Part shown: positions 52,803 to 62,167 of the stretch, one piece after another
How the letters are laid out: each line of letters begins with the position of its first letter
Position numbering within the stretch: position 1 is the stretch's first letter
Assembly: GCF_009762325.1 (NCBI RefSeq)
Contig: NZ_CP034348.1
Location: 2,300,501 to 2,364,500, forward strand
Reading direction: 5' to 3'
From: Roseovarius faecimaris
GTDB taxonomy: Bacteria > Pseudomonadota > Alphaproteobacteria > Rhodobacterales > Rhodobacteraceae
DNA: 64,000 bases
Position numbers and translations under genes: made by a program
The notes under the pieces: model-generated
Database searches by the model: none
What the model saw: the letters and a program-made list of their open reading frames with translations, nothing else
What the model was told of the DNA's origin: nothing

Positions 52803-52866
52803 GGCGCGCAGGATAGCGCGGCGCGGATCAAAGGAAAAGATGTTCGATTAATGTTCTGCCGCGCGA

Positions 52867-53322
52867 TCAGAACGCCTCCACCCCGGCGGACGAGGTCAGA
52901 GCCGACAGATCGCAAACCGTGCGGGCATTCCCCGTGGCGGGCAGATCGTCCTGCGCCCTGCCCCGCCCCGGCGCGGTCGCGGCCCAGCGCACGATCACGG
53001 CCTCAGTGCAGCGCAGATAAAGCACGCCCGCCATCGGCGCGGTATGGCGCAGCTCATATTCAAACCGGCCTTCATAGCCGTCGCGGTCAATCATCAGCAC
53101 CACGGGCATCTTGCCGGTCAGATGCGCTGCGAAAAGCGCCTGATGCACAGAATCGCGCGCGCTCGGCGTGCCGTCGAGCCCCAGTTCGATCACGTGGCTC
53201 GGCGTTTCGCAATCAACTCGCACGTGCCGCGCCATGCCATAGACGTCGAAATACTGACGCGTTTCGGCTTCGCCTCCGCCAAGAAAGGCGCAGAGCAGCG
53301 CGGCCAGCTGTGTCTCTGTCAT
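52867..53322 (-). CDS. Hypothetical protein, possible restriction-endonuclease-like fold
   Basis: The 151-residue soluble protein has no signal peptide. It shows an alpha/beta pattern (DCETPSHVIELGLDGTPSARDSVHQALFAAHLTG, parts) and a later MPVVLMIDRDGYEG. Charged residues after the strand (ELGLDG ... ARD) resemble nuclease-like folds, but this is weak. It lies 64 bases after the helicase start on the same strand, upstream of it in transcription order. No function is claimed. Confidence 0.65.
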   Translation of the reverse strand: MTETQLAALLCAFLGGGEAETRQYFDVYGMARHVRVDCETPSHVIELGLDGTPSARDSVHQALFAAHLTGKMPVVLMIDRDGYEGRFEYELRHTAPMAGVLYLRCTEAVIVRWAATAPGRGRAQDDLPATGNARTVCDLSALTSSAGVEAF

Positions 53323-53476
53323 TGAAATCCGCTCTTTCCGGTCAGCGATGTTTTCGCGTTAACCATCTATAAGCGAAGGTTAACATGGCGCGGCCTCCGA
53401 GGCAAACAAATAGAGAACAAATAGTTAATGCGCGACGTTGCTAGACAAGCACGCACCCACGCAGCTAAATCGCGGG

Positions 53477-54622
53477 ATGGACCTGCACACCCGATATCCT
53501 GCGCTCAGCGACCTGCGCGCCCGCGCCAAGCGCCGACTGCCGCATTTCGTGTGGGAGTTTCTCGATAGCGGCACCGGGCGGGACAAGACCAAGGCGCATA
53601 ACCGCGAGGCGCTGGATGCGATCCGCTTCCTGCCGTCGATCCTGCACGGGGAGATCACGCCGAACCTGGGTGCCTCGCTTCTGGGACAGGATTTCGCCCT
53701 GCCCGTGGGGGTGGCGCCGGTGGGCATGTCAGGGCTGGTCTGGCCTGGGGCCGAACGGCATCTGGCGCGCATGGCCGCGCTTGAGAACATCCCTTATGTG
53801 CTGTCCAATGTGGCCAGCCAAACGCCGGAAGACATGCACGGCCATGCCGCCGATGGCAGCTGGTTTCAGCTCTATCCGCCGCGCGATGAGGACATTCGCA
53901 CCGACATGCTGCGCCGGGTGCGGGCGGCCGGGTTCACCACGCTGGTGATGACCGTGGACCTGCCCGCCGGCAGCCGCCGCGAGCGGCAGGCGCGCTCGGG
54001 TCTCACCCACCCGCCGCGGCTGACCCCTCGGCTTCTGGCCCAGGTCGCGCTGCGGCCGTCCTGGGCGCTCGGGATGGCGCAACAGGGTATGCCGCGGATG
54101 CGCTTCATCGACGATTATTCGCCCAAGACAAAAGGCTTACCAGTCAATGCGCATGTGGGTTATCTGCTGCGCACCTCGCCGAACTGGGACTATCTGCGCT
54201 GGGTGCGCGACGCGTGGGAAGGTCCGATGATCGTCAAGGGGGTCCTTCGGGCCGAGGATGCCACAAGGCTGGAAAGCGAGGGGGTCGATGCGATCTGGGT
54301 GTCCAACCATGCCGGGCGACAGTTCGATGCCGCACCGGCCAGCATCACGCAGCTGCCGCAGATACGCGCCGCCACGACGCTGCCGCTGATCCTCGACAGC
54401 GGAATTGAGACCGGGCTTGATATCCTGCGCGCCTTTGCGTTCGGGGCCGACCTGGTCATGCTCGGGCGCGGTTGGCATTATGCCCTCGCGGCGCTGGGGG
54501 CGGCGGGCCCTGCGCATCTGGCCGATATCCTGCGCGAAGACCTCAAATCCAACATGGGTCAGCTTGGGCTGACCCGGCTCAAAGAGGCAAGCGAGCGGCT
54601 GATCCCGTCCACGAGCGGGTAG
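53477..54622 (+). CDS. FMN-dependent alpha-hydroxy-acid oxidoreductase (lactate dehydrogenase LldD-like)
   Basis: 381 residues from ATG 53477. FMN and catalytic residues are visible: VAPVGMSGLVWPGAE, Lys in MIVKGVLRAEDA, His-Arg in SNHAGRQFD (the proton-abstracting His), LDSGIETGLDILRAFAFGADLVMLGRGW. The canonical SNHGGRQ is SNHAGRQ here. It oxidises L-lactate or a related 2-hydroxy acid. It is upstream of the pyruvate carboxylase gene by 135 bases; a small CCGGG-TAG-CCCGG hairpin (54635-54647) follows the stop. Lactate to pyruvate to oxaloacetate would be a sensible metabolic link, though cotranscription is unproven. Confidence 0.9.
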   Translation: MDLHTRYPALSDLRARAKRRLPHFVWEFLDSGTGRDKTKAHNREALDAIRFLPSILHGEITPNLGASLLGQDFALPVGVAPVGMSGLVWPGAERHLARMAALENIPYVLSNVASQTPEDMHGHAADGSWFQLYPPRDEDIRTDMLRRVRAAGFTTLVMTVDLPAGSRRERQARSGLTHPPRLTPRLLAQVALRPSWALGMAQQGMPRMRFIDDYSPKTKGLPVNAHVGYLLRTSPNWDYLRWVRDAWEGPMIVKGVLRAEDATRLESEGVDAIWVSNHAGRQFDAAPASITQLPQIRAATTLPLILDSGIETGLDILRAFAFGADLVMLGRGWHYALAALGAAGPAHLADILREDLKSNMGQLGLTRLKEASERLIPSTSG

Positions 54623-54757
54623 GATTTTGCGCGACCGGGTAGCCCGGCCGATCGGAAACCTTGCACAAATGTTTCACAATACCTACAACCGCGCCAAAAG
54701 CGCGCTGCACTGCGGCATGACCACAACCACCTCAAGACCTCAGGGGGACACCGCCTC

Positions 54758-57700
54758 ATGGCTGACTTCAAGAAAATCCTGATAGCGAACCGCGGCGAGA
54801 TTGCCATCCGGATCATGCGGGCCGCCAATGAGATGGGCAAGAAGACCGTCGCCGTCTTTGCCGAAGAGGACAAGCTGGGCCTGCACCGGTTCAAGGCCGA
54901 TGAAGCCTACCGGATCGGTGAGGGGCTGGGGCCGGTGGCGGCCTATCTGAGTATTGAAGAGATCATCCGCGTGGCCAAGCTGAGCGGGGCGGACGCGATC
55001 CACCCCGGCTATGGCCTTCTGTCTGAGAACCCGGATTTCGTGGATGCCTGCGACGCCAATGGCATCACCTTCATCGGCCCCAAGGCCGAGACCATGCGCG
55101 CGCTTGGCGACAAGGCCAGCGCCCGGCGCGTGGCCATTGAGGCAGGCGTGCCGGTGATCCCCGCCTCCGAGGTGCTGGGCGACGATATGGACCTGATCCG
55201 CAAGCAGGCCGACGAAGTGGGCTATCCGATCATGCTCAAGGCCTCCTGGGGCGGCGGCGGGCGCGGGATGCGGCCCATCAACGGCCCGGAAGAGCTTGAG
55301 GAAAAGGTGCTTGAGGGCCGCCGCGAGGCCGAAGCCGCCTTTGGCAATGGCGAAGGTTATCTGGAAAAGATGATCACCCGCGCGCGCCATGTCGAGGTGC
55401 AGATCCTGGGCGACAAGCACGGCAATATGTACCACCTTTATGAGCGCGACTGCTCGGTGCAGCGGCGCAACCAGAAAGTGGTGGAACGCGCCCCTGCCCC
55501 CTATCTGACCGACGCCCAGCGCGAAGAGATCTGCGAGCTTGGGTACAAGATCTGCAAACATGTGAATTATGAATGCGCGGGCACGGTCGAGTTCCTGATG
55601 GATATGGACAGCGGCGCGTTCTATTTCATCGAGGTGAACCCGCGCGTGCAGGTGGAGCACACGGTCACCGAGGAAGTCACCGGCATCGACATCGTGCAGG
55701 CCCAGATCAAGATCGCCGAAGGCAAGACCCTTCTGGAAGCCACCCGCAAGGCCAGCCAGGAGGAGGTGCAGCTCAACGGGCACGCGATCCAGACCCGGAT
55801 CACCACCGAGGACCCGCAAAACAACTTCATCCCCGATTATGGCCGCATCACCGCCTTCCGCGAGGCCACGGGCATGGGCATCCGCCTTGATGGCGGCACG
55901 GCCTATTCGGGCGGGGTGATCACGCGCTATTACGATTCGCTGCTGGTCAAGATCACCGCCCACGCGCAAACGCCCCAAGGGGCGATTGCCCGGATGGACC
56001 GCGCCCTGCGCGAGTTCCGCATCCGCGGCGTGAGCACCAACATCGCCTTTGTCGAGAACCTGCTCAAGCACCCGACCTTCCTGAGCAATGAATACACCAC
56101 GAAATTCATCGACACGACGCCCGAGCTGTTCCAGTTCTCCAAGCGGCGTGACCGGGGCACAAAGGTTCTGACCTATATCGCGGATATCACGGTGAACGGG
56201 CATCCGGAGACGGCCAACAAACCGAAGCCGCCCGCAGATCTGAAACTGCCGCGCCCGCCGCGCACCCCGCTTGATGCGCCGCCCCTGGGCACGCGCAATA
56301 TGCTGGAGCAGAAAGGCGCCAAGGCGGTGGCCGACTGGATGCTGGCGCAAAAGCAGCTTCTGATCACCGACACGACCATGCGCGACGGGCATCAGTCGCT
56401 GCTGGCCACACGGATGCGCTCGTTTGACATGATCCGGGTGGCGCCCGCCTATGCGCACAAGCTGCCACAGCTTCTTTCGATGGAATGCTGGGGCGGGGCG
56501 ACCTTCGATGTGGCCTATCGGTTCCTGCAGGAATGCCCCTGGCAGCGCCTGCGCGATCTGCGGTCGGCCATGCCCAACCTGCTGACGCAGATGCTGCTGC
56601 GCGCCTCCAATGGCGTGGGTTACACCAACTATCCCGATAACGTGGTGCGGGAATTCGTGCGCCAGGCGGCCGAGACGGGCGTCGATGTGTTCCGCGTCTT
56701 CGACTCACTCAACTGGGTAGAAAACATGCGCGTGGCCATGGATGCCGTCATCGAAAGCGGCAAGATCTGCGAGGGCACCGTGTGCTATACCGGCGATATC
56801 CTCGACCCGGACCGCGCCAAGTATGACCTGAAATACTATGTCGGCATGGCCAAAGAGCTGGAAGCGGCAGGCGCGCATGTGCTGGGGTTGAAGGACATGG
56901 CGGGGCTACTCAAGCCCGCCTCGGCCAAGGTGCTGATCCGAGCGCTCAAGCAGGAGCTGTCGATCCCGGTACATTTCCATACGCATGACACGGCGGGGGC
57001 GGCCTCGGCCTCGATCCTGGCGGCGTCGGATGTGGGCGTCGATGCGGTCGACTGCGCGATGGACGCGTTTTCGGGGAACACCTCGCAGGCGACGCTGGGA
57101 ACGGTTGTCTCGGCGCTCAAGAACACCGAGCGCGACACCGGCATCGACATGGACGCGGTGCGCGAAATCTCGGATTACTGGGAAGAAGTGCGGACGCAAT
57201 ACCGTGCCTTCGAGACCGGGATGCAGGCCCCCTCCTCCGAGGTTTACCTGCATGAGATGCCCGGCGGGCAGTTCACCAACCTCAAGGCACAGGCCGCCTC
57301 CCTCGGGCTCGAAGACCGCTGGCCCGAAGTGGCGCGCACCTATGCGGATGTGAACCAGATGTTCGGCGATATCGTGAAGGTGACGCCGTCCTCGAAGGTG
57401 GTGGGTGACATGGCGCTGATGATGGTGGCGCAGGGGCTCACGCGCGAAGACGTGGAAGACCCTGACACCGACGTGGCCTTCCCCGACTCGGTCGTCGACA
57501 TGATGCGCGGCAATCTGGGCCAGCCGCCCGGCGGCTTCCCCGAGACGATCCTGGCCAAGGTTCTGAAGGGCGAAAGCCCCAACACAGAACGCCCCGGCGC
57601 ACATCTGGAGCCCGTGGACCTTGAAGCCACGCGCAAGGACTTGTCGGAGCAATTGGAAGGCAAGCCGGTGGATAACGAGGACCTCAACGGATACCTGATG

Positions 57701-58201
57701 TATCCCAAGGTCTTCCTCGACTACATGGGCCGCCACCGCACCTATGGACCGGTGCGCACCCTGCCCACGCGCACCTTCTTCTATGGCATGGAGCCGGGTG
57801 AAGAGATCAGCGTCGAAATCGACCCCGGCAAGACACTGGAAATCCTGTTGCAGGCCGTGGGCGAGACGCAGGATGACGGCGAGGTGCGGGTGTTCTTCGA
57901 ACTGAACGGCCAGCCCCGGGTCATCCGCGTGCCGAACCGTCTGGTCAAATCGCAGACCGCGCAGCGGCCCAAGGCAGAGCCGGGCAACGAGAACCATATC
58001 GGTGCCCCGATGCCGGGGGTGGTTGCCAGCGTCGCGGTCAGCGTGGGCCAGGAGGTCAAAGCCGACGACCTTCTGCTGACCATCGAGGCGATGAAGATGG
58101 AAACCGGCATCTACGCCGAGCGCGACGCGAAGGTCAAAGCGGTGCATGTGCAGGCCGGTGGCCAGATCGACGCCAAGGATCTGCTGATCGAGTTGGAATA
58201 G
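54758..58201 (+). CDS. pyc: Pyruvate carboxylase
   Basis: The 1147-residue protein is full length for the single-chain enzyme. The biotin carboxylase part includes KILIANRGEIAIRIMRA, the ATP-grasp region KASWGGGGRGMR, HVEVQILGD and EVNPRVQVEHTVTEEVTG. The carboxyltransferase barrel includes DTTMRDGHQSLLATRMRS, VFDSLNW, the Lys of LGLKDMAG and HFHTHDT. The C-terminal biotinyl domain has EAMKMETG. It makes oxaloacetate from pyruvate and bicarbonate (anaplerosis). The start follows CAGGGGGAC. Confidence 0.98.
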   Translation: MADFKKILIANRGEIAIRIMRAANEMGKKTVAVFAEEDKLGLHRFKADEAYRIGEGLGPVAAYLSIEEIIRVAKLSGADAIHPGYGLLSENPDFVDACDANGITFIGPKAETMRALGDKASARRVAIEAGVPVIPASEVLGDDMDLIRKQADEVGYPIMLKASWGGGGRGMRPINGPEELEEKVLEGRREAEAAFGNGEGYLEKMITRARHVEVQILGDKHGNMYHLYERDCSVQRRNQKVVERAPAPYLTDAQREEICELGYKICKHVNYECAGTVEFLMDMDSGAFYFIEVNPRVQVEHTVTEEVTGIDIVQAQIKIAEGKTLLEATRKASQEEVQLNGHAIQTRITTEDPQNNFIPDYGRITAFREATGMGIRLDGGTAYSGGVITRYYDSLLVKITAHAQTPQGAIARMDRALREFRIRGVSTNIAFVENLLKHPTFLSNEYTTKFIDTTPELFQFSKRRDRGTKVLTYIADITVNGHPETANKPKPPADLKLPRPPRTPLDAPPLGTRNMLEQKGAKAVADWMLAQKQLLITDTTMRDGHQSLLATRMRSFDMIRVAPAYAHKLPQLLSMECWGGATFDVAYRFLQECPWQRLRDLRSAMPNLLTQMLLRASNGVGYTNYPDNVVREFVRQAAETGVDVFRVFDSLNWVENMRVAMDAVIESGKICEGTVCYTGDILDPDRAKYDLKYYVGMAKELEAAGAHVLGLKDMAGLLKPASAKVLIRALKQELSIPVHFHTHDTAGAASASILAASDVGVDAVDCAMDAFSGNTSQATLGTVVSALKNTERDTGIDMDAVREISDYWEEVRTQYRAFETGMQAPSSEVYLHEMPGGQFTNLKAQAASLGLEDRWPEVARTYADVNQMFGDIVKVTPSSKVVGDMALMMVAQGLTREDVEDPDTDVAFPDSVVDMMRGNLGQPPGGFPETILAKVLKGESPNTERPGAHLEPVDLEATRKDLSEQLEGKPVDNEDLNGYLMYPKVFLDYMGRHRTYGPVRTLPTRTFFYGMEPGEEISVEIDPGKTLEILLQAVGETQDDGEVRVFFELNGQPRVIRVPNRLVKSQTAQRPKAEPGNENHIGAPMPGVVASVAVSVGQEVKADDLLLTIEAMKMETGIYAERDAKVKAVHVQAGGQIDAKDLLIELE

Positions 58202-58205
58202 GCGC

Positions 58206-58703
58206 ATGATGCGCCTTTTCCTTCTTGCGGCGACGGTGGCGGGCCTCACCGCGACTGCGCCCGCCCGCGCGGCTGATCCGGTGGTCGATTTCGCCACCAG
58301 CGACGCCGAAATGCAGGCCGCTGTCGCCCGGGCAACTGACAGTCTTGATCTCTTTCTGCGGCATGCGCTTGACGCGCAATCGCGCTCGGTCCCCGACGCC
58401 GGTGTGAAGGTGATCGTACCCATTGACGACACTCTGGCCGAGGTGATCTGGGTCGCGCCCTTTGCGCGGACAGGCCAGTCTTTCTTTGGCTATCTTCAGA
58501 ATGAGCCAGAGCACATGGAAGGCTATCAGGTGGGGGATTCCATTCGCTTCGGCCAGGACCAGATCGCCGACTGGTATCTGAGCCGGGATGGCAAGGTTTT
58601 CGGCAATTTCACCACCCGTGTCATGCTACCTCATCTGAGCGAGGAAGACCGCGCATGGCTGTCGGAGATGCTCTCGGATCAGCCTATTCCAAGCGACTGG
58701 TGA
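58206..58703 (+). CDS. DUF2314 (YegJ-like) periplasmic protein
   Basis: The 165-residue protein has a signal peptide (MMRLFLLAATVAGLTATAPARA). A mature domain of the DUF2314 type follows: MQAAVARATDSLDLFL, AEVIWVAPF, FFGYLQNEP...YQVGDSIRFGQDQIADWYL. The function of the family is not established. It starts 4 bases after the pyc stop, so it is probably cotranscribed; the link is unexplained. Confidence 0.82.
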   Translation: MMRLFLLAATVAGLTATAPARAADPVVDFATSDAEMQAAVARATDSLDLFLRHALDAQSRSVPDAGVKVIVPIDDTLAEVIWVAPFARTGQSFFGYLQNEPEHMEGYQVGDSIRFGQDQIADWYLSRDGKVFGNFTTRVMLPHLSEEDRAWLSEMLSDQPIPSDW

Positions 58704-58797
58704 TCGCCCCGCCATGTGGAGCCTTGGCTGAGCCGGGATTTTGCGGCATCATGGCCCCATGAACGCAAGAGACATTGCGTATGGGAGGAGAAAAATC

Positions 58798-59091
58798 ATG
58801 TGCCGCATATTCGCCGGGCAGGACCCGGAACGCTATGAACTTGAAACCCGCCGGATGCGCCTGAACGGGCAAAGCACCAGCATCCGGCTTGAAAAATCCT
58901 TCTGGGGCATTCTTGACGAAATCGCCTCGGCAGAGGGGATCACGATCCCGGCCTTCGTGTCGAAATTACATGACGAAGTGCTTGAACTGCATGGCGAGCC
59001 GAAGAATTTCACAGCCCTGCTGCGCTGTACCTGCCTGGTCTATCTCGACCGCGCGGAAGCCCCGGAAAAGGCGCAGATCGCCGCTGAATAG
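58798..59091 (+). CDS. Ribbon-helix-helix domain protein
   Basis: 97 residues from ATG 58798, with GGGAGGAG 8-15 bases upstream; the ATG at 58759 in the same frame has no ribosome site. STSIRLEKSFWGILDEIASAEG and TIPAFVSKLHDEV match the RHH_4 family of alphaproteobacterial DNA-binding-like proteins. Targets unknown. The N-terminus MCRIFAGQDPERYE is typical of this group. Confidence 0.85.
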   Translation: MCRIFAGQDPERYELETRRMRLNGQSTSIRLEKSFWGILDEIASAEGITIPAFVSKLHDEVLELHGEPKNFTALLRCTCLVYLDRAEAPEKAQIAAE

Positions 59092-59180
59092 CGCAAAATC
59101 GCGATGTAGTAACCGCTTACTACCCGCACCGTGAAAGGTTTTGGCACACTCTTCGAACACTGGACAATTCGGAGAGAAAC

Positions 59181-59576
59181 ATGGCCAAAGCCATACACAG
59201 CATGATCCGCGTTCTTGATGAGCAGCGATCGCTGGAGTTCTACAAGACCGCGTTTGATCTCGATGTCGCCGACAGGCTCGACTTCGAGAATTTCACGCTC
59301 GTCTATCTCAGCAATGACGCCTGCCCGTTCGAGCTGGAACTGACAATCAACAAAGGCCGCACAGAGCCCTATGATCTGGGCGATGGCTATGGCCATTTCG
59401 CCGTGCTGGTCGAAGACCTCGAATCCGAGCACGCACGCTTTGAGGCCGCCGGCCTCGCCCCCCGCAAGATCGTTGAATTTGCCCCCGACGGACAGCTTGT
59501 CGGCAAGTTCTTCTTCGTGGCGGACCCCGATGGCTACGAGATCGAGGTCCTGCAGCGCGGCGGGCGTTTCAAATAA
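59181..59576 (+). CDS. VOC-family glyoxalase I-like protein
   Basis: The 131-residue protein has the glyoxalase/vicinal-oxygen-chelate fold. MIRVLDEQRSLEFYKTAFD and DGYGHFAVLVED hold two likely metal ligands (His in HSMIRV and HFAV), and the C-terminal DPDGYEIEVLQRG supplies Glu. It closely follows the GloA pattern and may remove methylglyoxal with glutathione. GGAGAGAAAC precedes ATG 59181. It lies 25 bases before the Tat-exported subunit gene, so it may share its transcript. Confidence 0.88.
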   Translation: MAKAIHSMIRVLDEQRSLEFYKTAFDLDVADRLDFENFTLVYLSNDACPFELELTINKGRTEPYDLGDGYGHFAVLVEDLESEHARFEAAGLAPRKIVEFAPDGQLVGKFFFVADPDGYEIEVLQRGGRFK

Positions 59577-59601
59577 CAAAGTTCCAAGGGAGGAAGAGAA
59601 C

Positions 59602-60126
59602 ATGAGTACAACCAGCCAGCAAAAGGGCATGACCCGGCGCGAGTTACTCTCGCGCAGCATGGCGGCGGGCGCGAGCCTTGTCGTCGGCGCGGGATTTGTC
59701 GCCGGGGCCAACGGGGCCTGGGCGATGGAAACAACCGCGCTCAAACCTGAAACCATGGCCACGCTGATCCAGATGGCACGCGATATCTATCCACATGACC
59801 ATGTGGCCGATGAGTATTACGCCGTCGCCGTGAAAGGCTATGACAGCGCCGAGGCCGCCGAAGGCATCGAGGCAGGCATCGCCAAGCTCAATGCCGCAGC
59901 ACAGGCCGCAGGCCATGACAGCTATCTTGCCATGGGCTGGGAGCGCGACCGCGTCGATGTGTTGCGCGGGATGGAGGATGACCCGTTCTTCCAGCAGATC
60001 CGCGGCGGGCTTGTCACCGGGCTTTATAACCAGAAGGCGGTCTGGCCGCTCTTTGGCTATGAAGGCGAAAGCTTCAGCCAGGGCGGGTATATCGACCGCG
60101 GTTTCAACGACATCAACTGGCTTTGA
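59602..60126 (+). CDS. Tat-exported small subunit of a GMC dehydrogenase (gluconate 2-dehydrogenase subunit 3 type)
   Basis: 174 residues from ATG 59602 (GGGAGGAAGAG upstream). The N-terminus has a twin-arginine signal (MTRRELLSRS followed by a hydrophobic stretch to about residue 42, ending GAWA-ME). The mature part is helical with TMATLIQMARDIYPHD, the usual start of subunit 3. It likely carries the FAD-containing catalytic subunit, encoded 27 bases downstream, to the periplasm. The third, cytochrome c, subunit of classic complexes is not adjacent. Confidence 0.85.
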   Translation: MSTTSQQKGMTRRELLSRSMAAGASLVVGAGFVAGANGAWAMETTALKPETMATLIQMARDIYPHDHVADEYYAVAVKGYDSAEAAEGIEAGIAKLNAAAQAAGHDSYLAMGWERDRVDVLRGMEDDPFFQQIRGGLVTGLYNQKAVWPLFGYEGESFSQGGYIDRGFNDINWL

Positions 60127-60153
60127 GCCATAGCCAACAGAGGAGTACAGACT

Positions 60154-61725
60154 ATGGCTGCACCATTTGAGAAGAGCGACGACAGTGTCATCGTCATCAT
60201 CGGCACCGGTGCCGGTGGCGGCGTTCTGGCCAATGAACTGGCGCAACGCGGCGTATCGGTCGTGGCGCTGGAAGCAGGCGGGCGGTATCTGCCCGAGGAT
60301 TACATCAACGACGAGTGGGAAAGCTTCGGGCAACTGGCCTGGCTTGACCCGCGCACCACGTCCGGCGACTGGCGCGTGGCCAAGGATTTCTCCGGCCTGC
60401 CTGCCTGGATCGTGAAGGCCGTGGGCGGCACCACCACCCACTGGGCAGGCGCATCGCTGCGCTTCCAGGATCACGAGTGGAAGGCCAAAACCACCTATGG
60501 CGAGGTGGAGGGCGCTAACCTGCTCGACTGGCCGATCGACCCGCGCGAGATGGATGACTACTACACCCGCGCCGAAAACAAGCTGGGCGTGACCCGCACC
60601 GGCGGGCGCGAGGGCCTGCCCGGCAACAACAACTACCTTGTGTTCGAGAAAGGCGCCAAGGCGCTTGGGTATGAGGAAGTGCACACCGGACGCATGGCCA
60701 TCAATTCGCAGGATTATGACGGGCGGCTCGCCTGTCAGCAGACCGGCTTCTGCTTCCAGGGCTGCAAATGGGGCGCCAAGTGGTCCGCGGCCTACACGGA
60801 TATTCCGGCAGGCGAAGCAACCGGCAACCTCGAAGTGCGCGAGCGCGCCCATGTGCTCAGGATCGAGCATGGCGAGGATGGCAAGGTCAACGGCGTGGTC
60901 TATGCCGATGCGGACGGCAATGAGCACAAGCAGATGGCCCGCGCCGTCTGTGTGGCGGGCAATTCGTTCGAAAGCCCCCGCCTGCTTCTCAACTCGGCCA
61001 CGTCGATGTATCCCGACGGGCTGGCCAACAGTTCGGGCCAGGTGGGGCGCAACTACATGCGCCACATGACCGGCTCGGTCTATGCGGTCTTTGACAAGCC
61101 GGTGAAGATGTGGCGCGGCACGACCATGGCCGGCATCATCCAGGATGAGGCGCGGCATGACCCGAGCCGCGGATTTGTCGGCGGGTATGAGCTGGAAACC
61201 CTGGCGCTTGGCCTGCCGTTCATGGCGGCCTTCCTTGACCCAGGTGCCTGGGGCCGCGAGTTCACCACCGCCCTCGACATGTACGAGAACATGGCCGGCA
61301 TGTGGATCGTGGGCGAGGATATGCCGCAGGAAAGCAACCGGGTGACGCTCAACACCGATGTGACCGACCAGTTCGGCATGCCGGTGGCGAATGTGCATTT
61401 CTCCGACCACCCCAATGACATCGCCATGCGCAACCACGCCTACAAGCAGGGCATCGCGGTCTATGAGGCGGTGGGAGCCACGCGCACCTTCCCGACCCCG
61501 CCCTACCCGAGCACGCATAACCTCGGCACCAACCGGATGTCGGAGAAGGCGCAGGATGGCGTGGTCGACAAATGGGGCCGCACCCATGACATCGACAACC
61601 TCTTTGTCTCGGACGGATCGGTCTTTACCACGGGCGCGGCAGAGAACCCCACGCTGACCATCGTGGCGCTCGCCATCCGTCAGGCCGAGTACATCGCCTC
61701 GGAGCTGTCGGCGGGCAATCTCTGA
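60154..61725 (+). CDS. GMC-family FAD dehydrogenase, catalytic subunit of a periplasmic sugar/alcohol dehydrogenase
   Basis: The 523-residue protein has no signal of its own, in keeping with piggy-back Tat export on the small subunit. FAD binding: VIVIIGTGAGGGVLANELAQRG. GGTTTHWAGASLRF is the conserved flavin-contact region. The C-terminus PPYPSTHNLGTNRMSEK contains the catalytic His, and GAAENPTLTIVALAIRQAEYIA ends the protein. The group includes gluconate, sorbitol and 2-keto-gluconate dehydrogenases. The substrate is not predictable. A strong terminator follows. Confidence 0.9.
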   Translation: MAAPFEKSDDSVIVIIGTGAGGGVLANELAQRGVSVVALEAGGRYLPEDYINDEWESFGQLAWLDPRTTSGDWRVAKDFSGLPAWIVKAVGGTTTHWAGASLRFQDHEWKAKTTYGEVEGANLLDWPIDPREMDDYYTRAENKLGVTRTGGREGLPGNNNYLVFEKGAKALGYEEVHTGRMAINSQDYDGRLACQQTGFCFQGCKWGAKWSAAYTDIPAGEATGNLEVRERAHVLRIEHGEDGKVNGVVYADADGNEHKQMARAVCVAGNSFESPRLLLNSATSMYPDGLANSSGQVGRNYMRHMTGSVYAVFDKPVKMWRGTTMAGIIQDEARHDPSRGFVGGYELETLALGLPFMAAFLDPGAWGREFTTALDMYENMAGMWIVGEDMPQESNRVTLNTDVTDQFGMPVANVHFSDHPNDIAMRNHAYKQGIAVYEAVGATRTFPTPPYPSTHNLGTNRMSEKAQDGVVDKWGRTHDIDNLFVSDGSVFTTGAAENPTLTIVALAIRQAEYIASELSAGNL

Positions 61726-61760
61726 CCCCGCGAGGGCCGTCCTCTTCCCGGCCCCCGATG

Positions 61761-61797
61761 GGCCCCGGCAGCTTCCCTGATCTGCCGGGGCCTTTTT
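61761..61797 (+). terminator. Rho-independent terminator after the GMC dehydrogenase operon
   Basis: GGCCCCGGCAG (61761-61771), loop of 10, CTGCCGGGGCC (61782-61792), then TTTTT. An 11-pair perfect stem, 36 bases after the stop. Confidence 0.93.
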
Positions 61798-61953
61798 CGT
61801 GATGCCGGATGTGGCGGGGTTTCGCCGCCCTGACCCTGCGATCCGGCAATTCCTTGCCACCCGCGCCCTGCAATCTTGATCGGAACACGGGCTTGGCTCT
61901 ACCCTAGGGTGTAATATCCCGCTCACGGACCATTCCAGATCAGGGAGAGCTGC

Positions 61954-62088
61954 GTGACCAAGCAAAGCCTGCGCCGATCCGGCCCCTCAGACACCAGACC
62001 AAAACGCCATGTCCTGCTGTTTTTGATCGTCCTGATGCTGTCATCGGGGCTGATGTATCTCGATATGGCCCTGCGCTTCCGCCCCTGA
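61954..62088 (+). CDS. Small single-pass membrane protein (44 residues)
   Basis: GTG at 61954 preceded by AGGGAGAG gives 44 residues. A basic N-terminus (TKQSLRRSGPSDTRPKRH) is followed by one hydrophobic segment (VLLFLIVLMLSSGLMYLDMAL) and a short tail RFRP. A good ribosome site, the positive-inside charge pattern and a clean stop support a real gene, but no family is recognised. Confidence 0.5.
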   Translation: MTKQSLRRSGPSDTRPKRHVLLFLIVLMLSSGLMYLDMALRFRP

Positions 62089-62101
62089 GCGCAGTTTTTT
62101 T

Positions 62102-62141
62102 ACCTCGGCTGCATTTTTTGGGTTGCAGGACGGGCCGAGGT
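62102..62141. terminator. Inverted repeat between the small ORF and tRNA-Gly
   Basis: ACCTCGGC (62102-62109) pairs with GCCGAGGT (62134-62141), and an inner TGCA/TGCA pairing is possible around a T-rich loop. It is preceded rather than followed by a T-run (seven T at 62095-62101), so it would end leftward more readily than rightward transcription. Confidence 0.4.
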
Positions 62142-62167
62142 TCAATATCTCCACGCTACCCAAGGAA

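Noticed and set aside
54740..56458. A 572-codon minus-strand frame opposite pyruvate carboxylase
   Set aside because: A shadow of the highly GC-biased third positions of pyc; His/Arg/Gly-rich and without any family motif.
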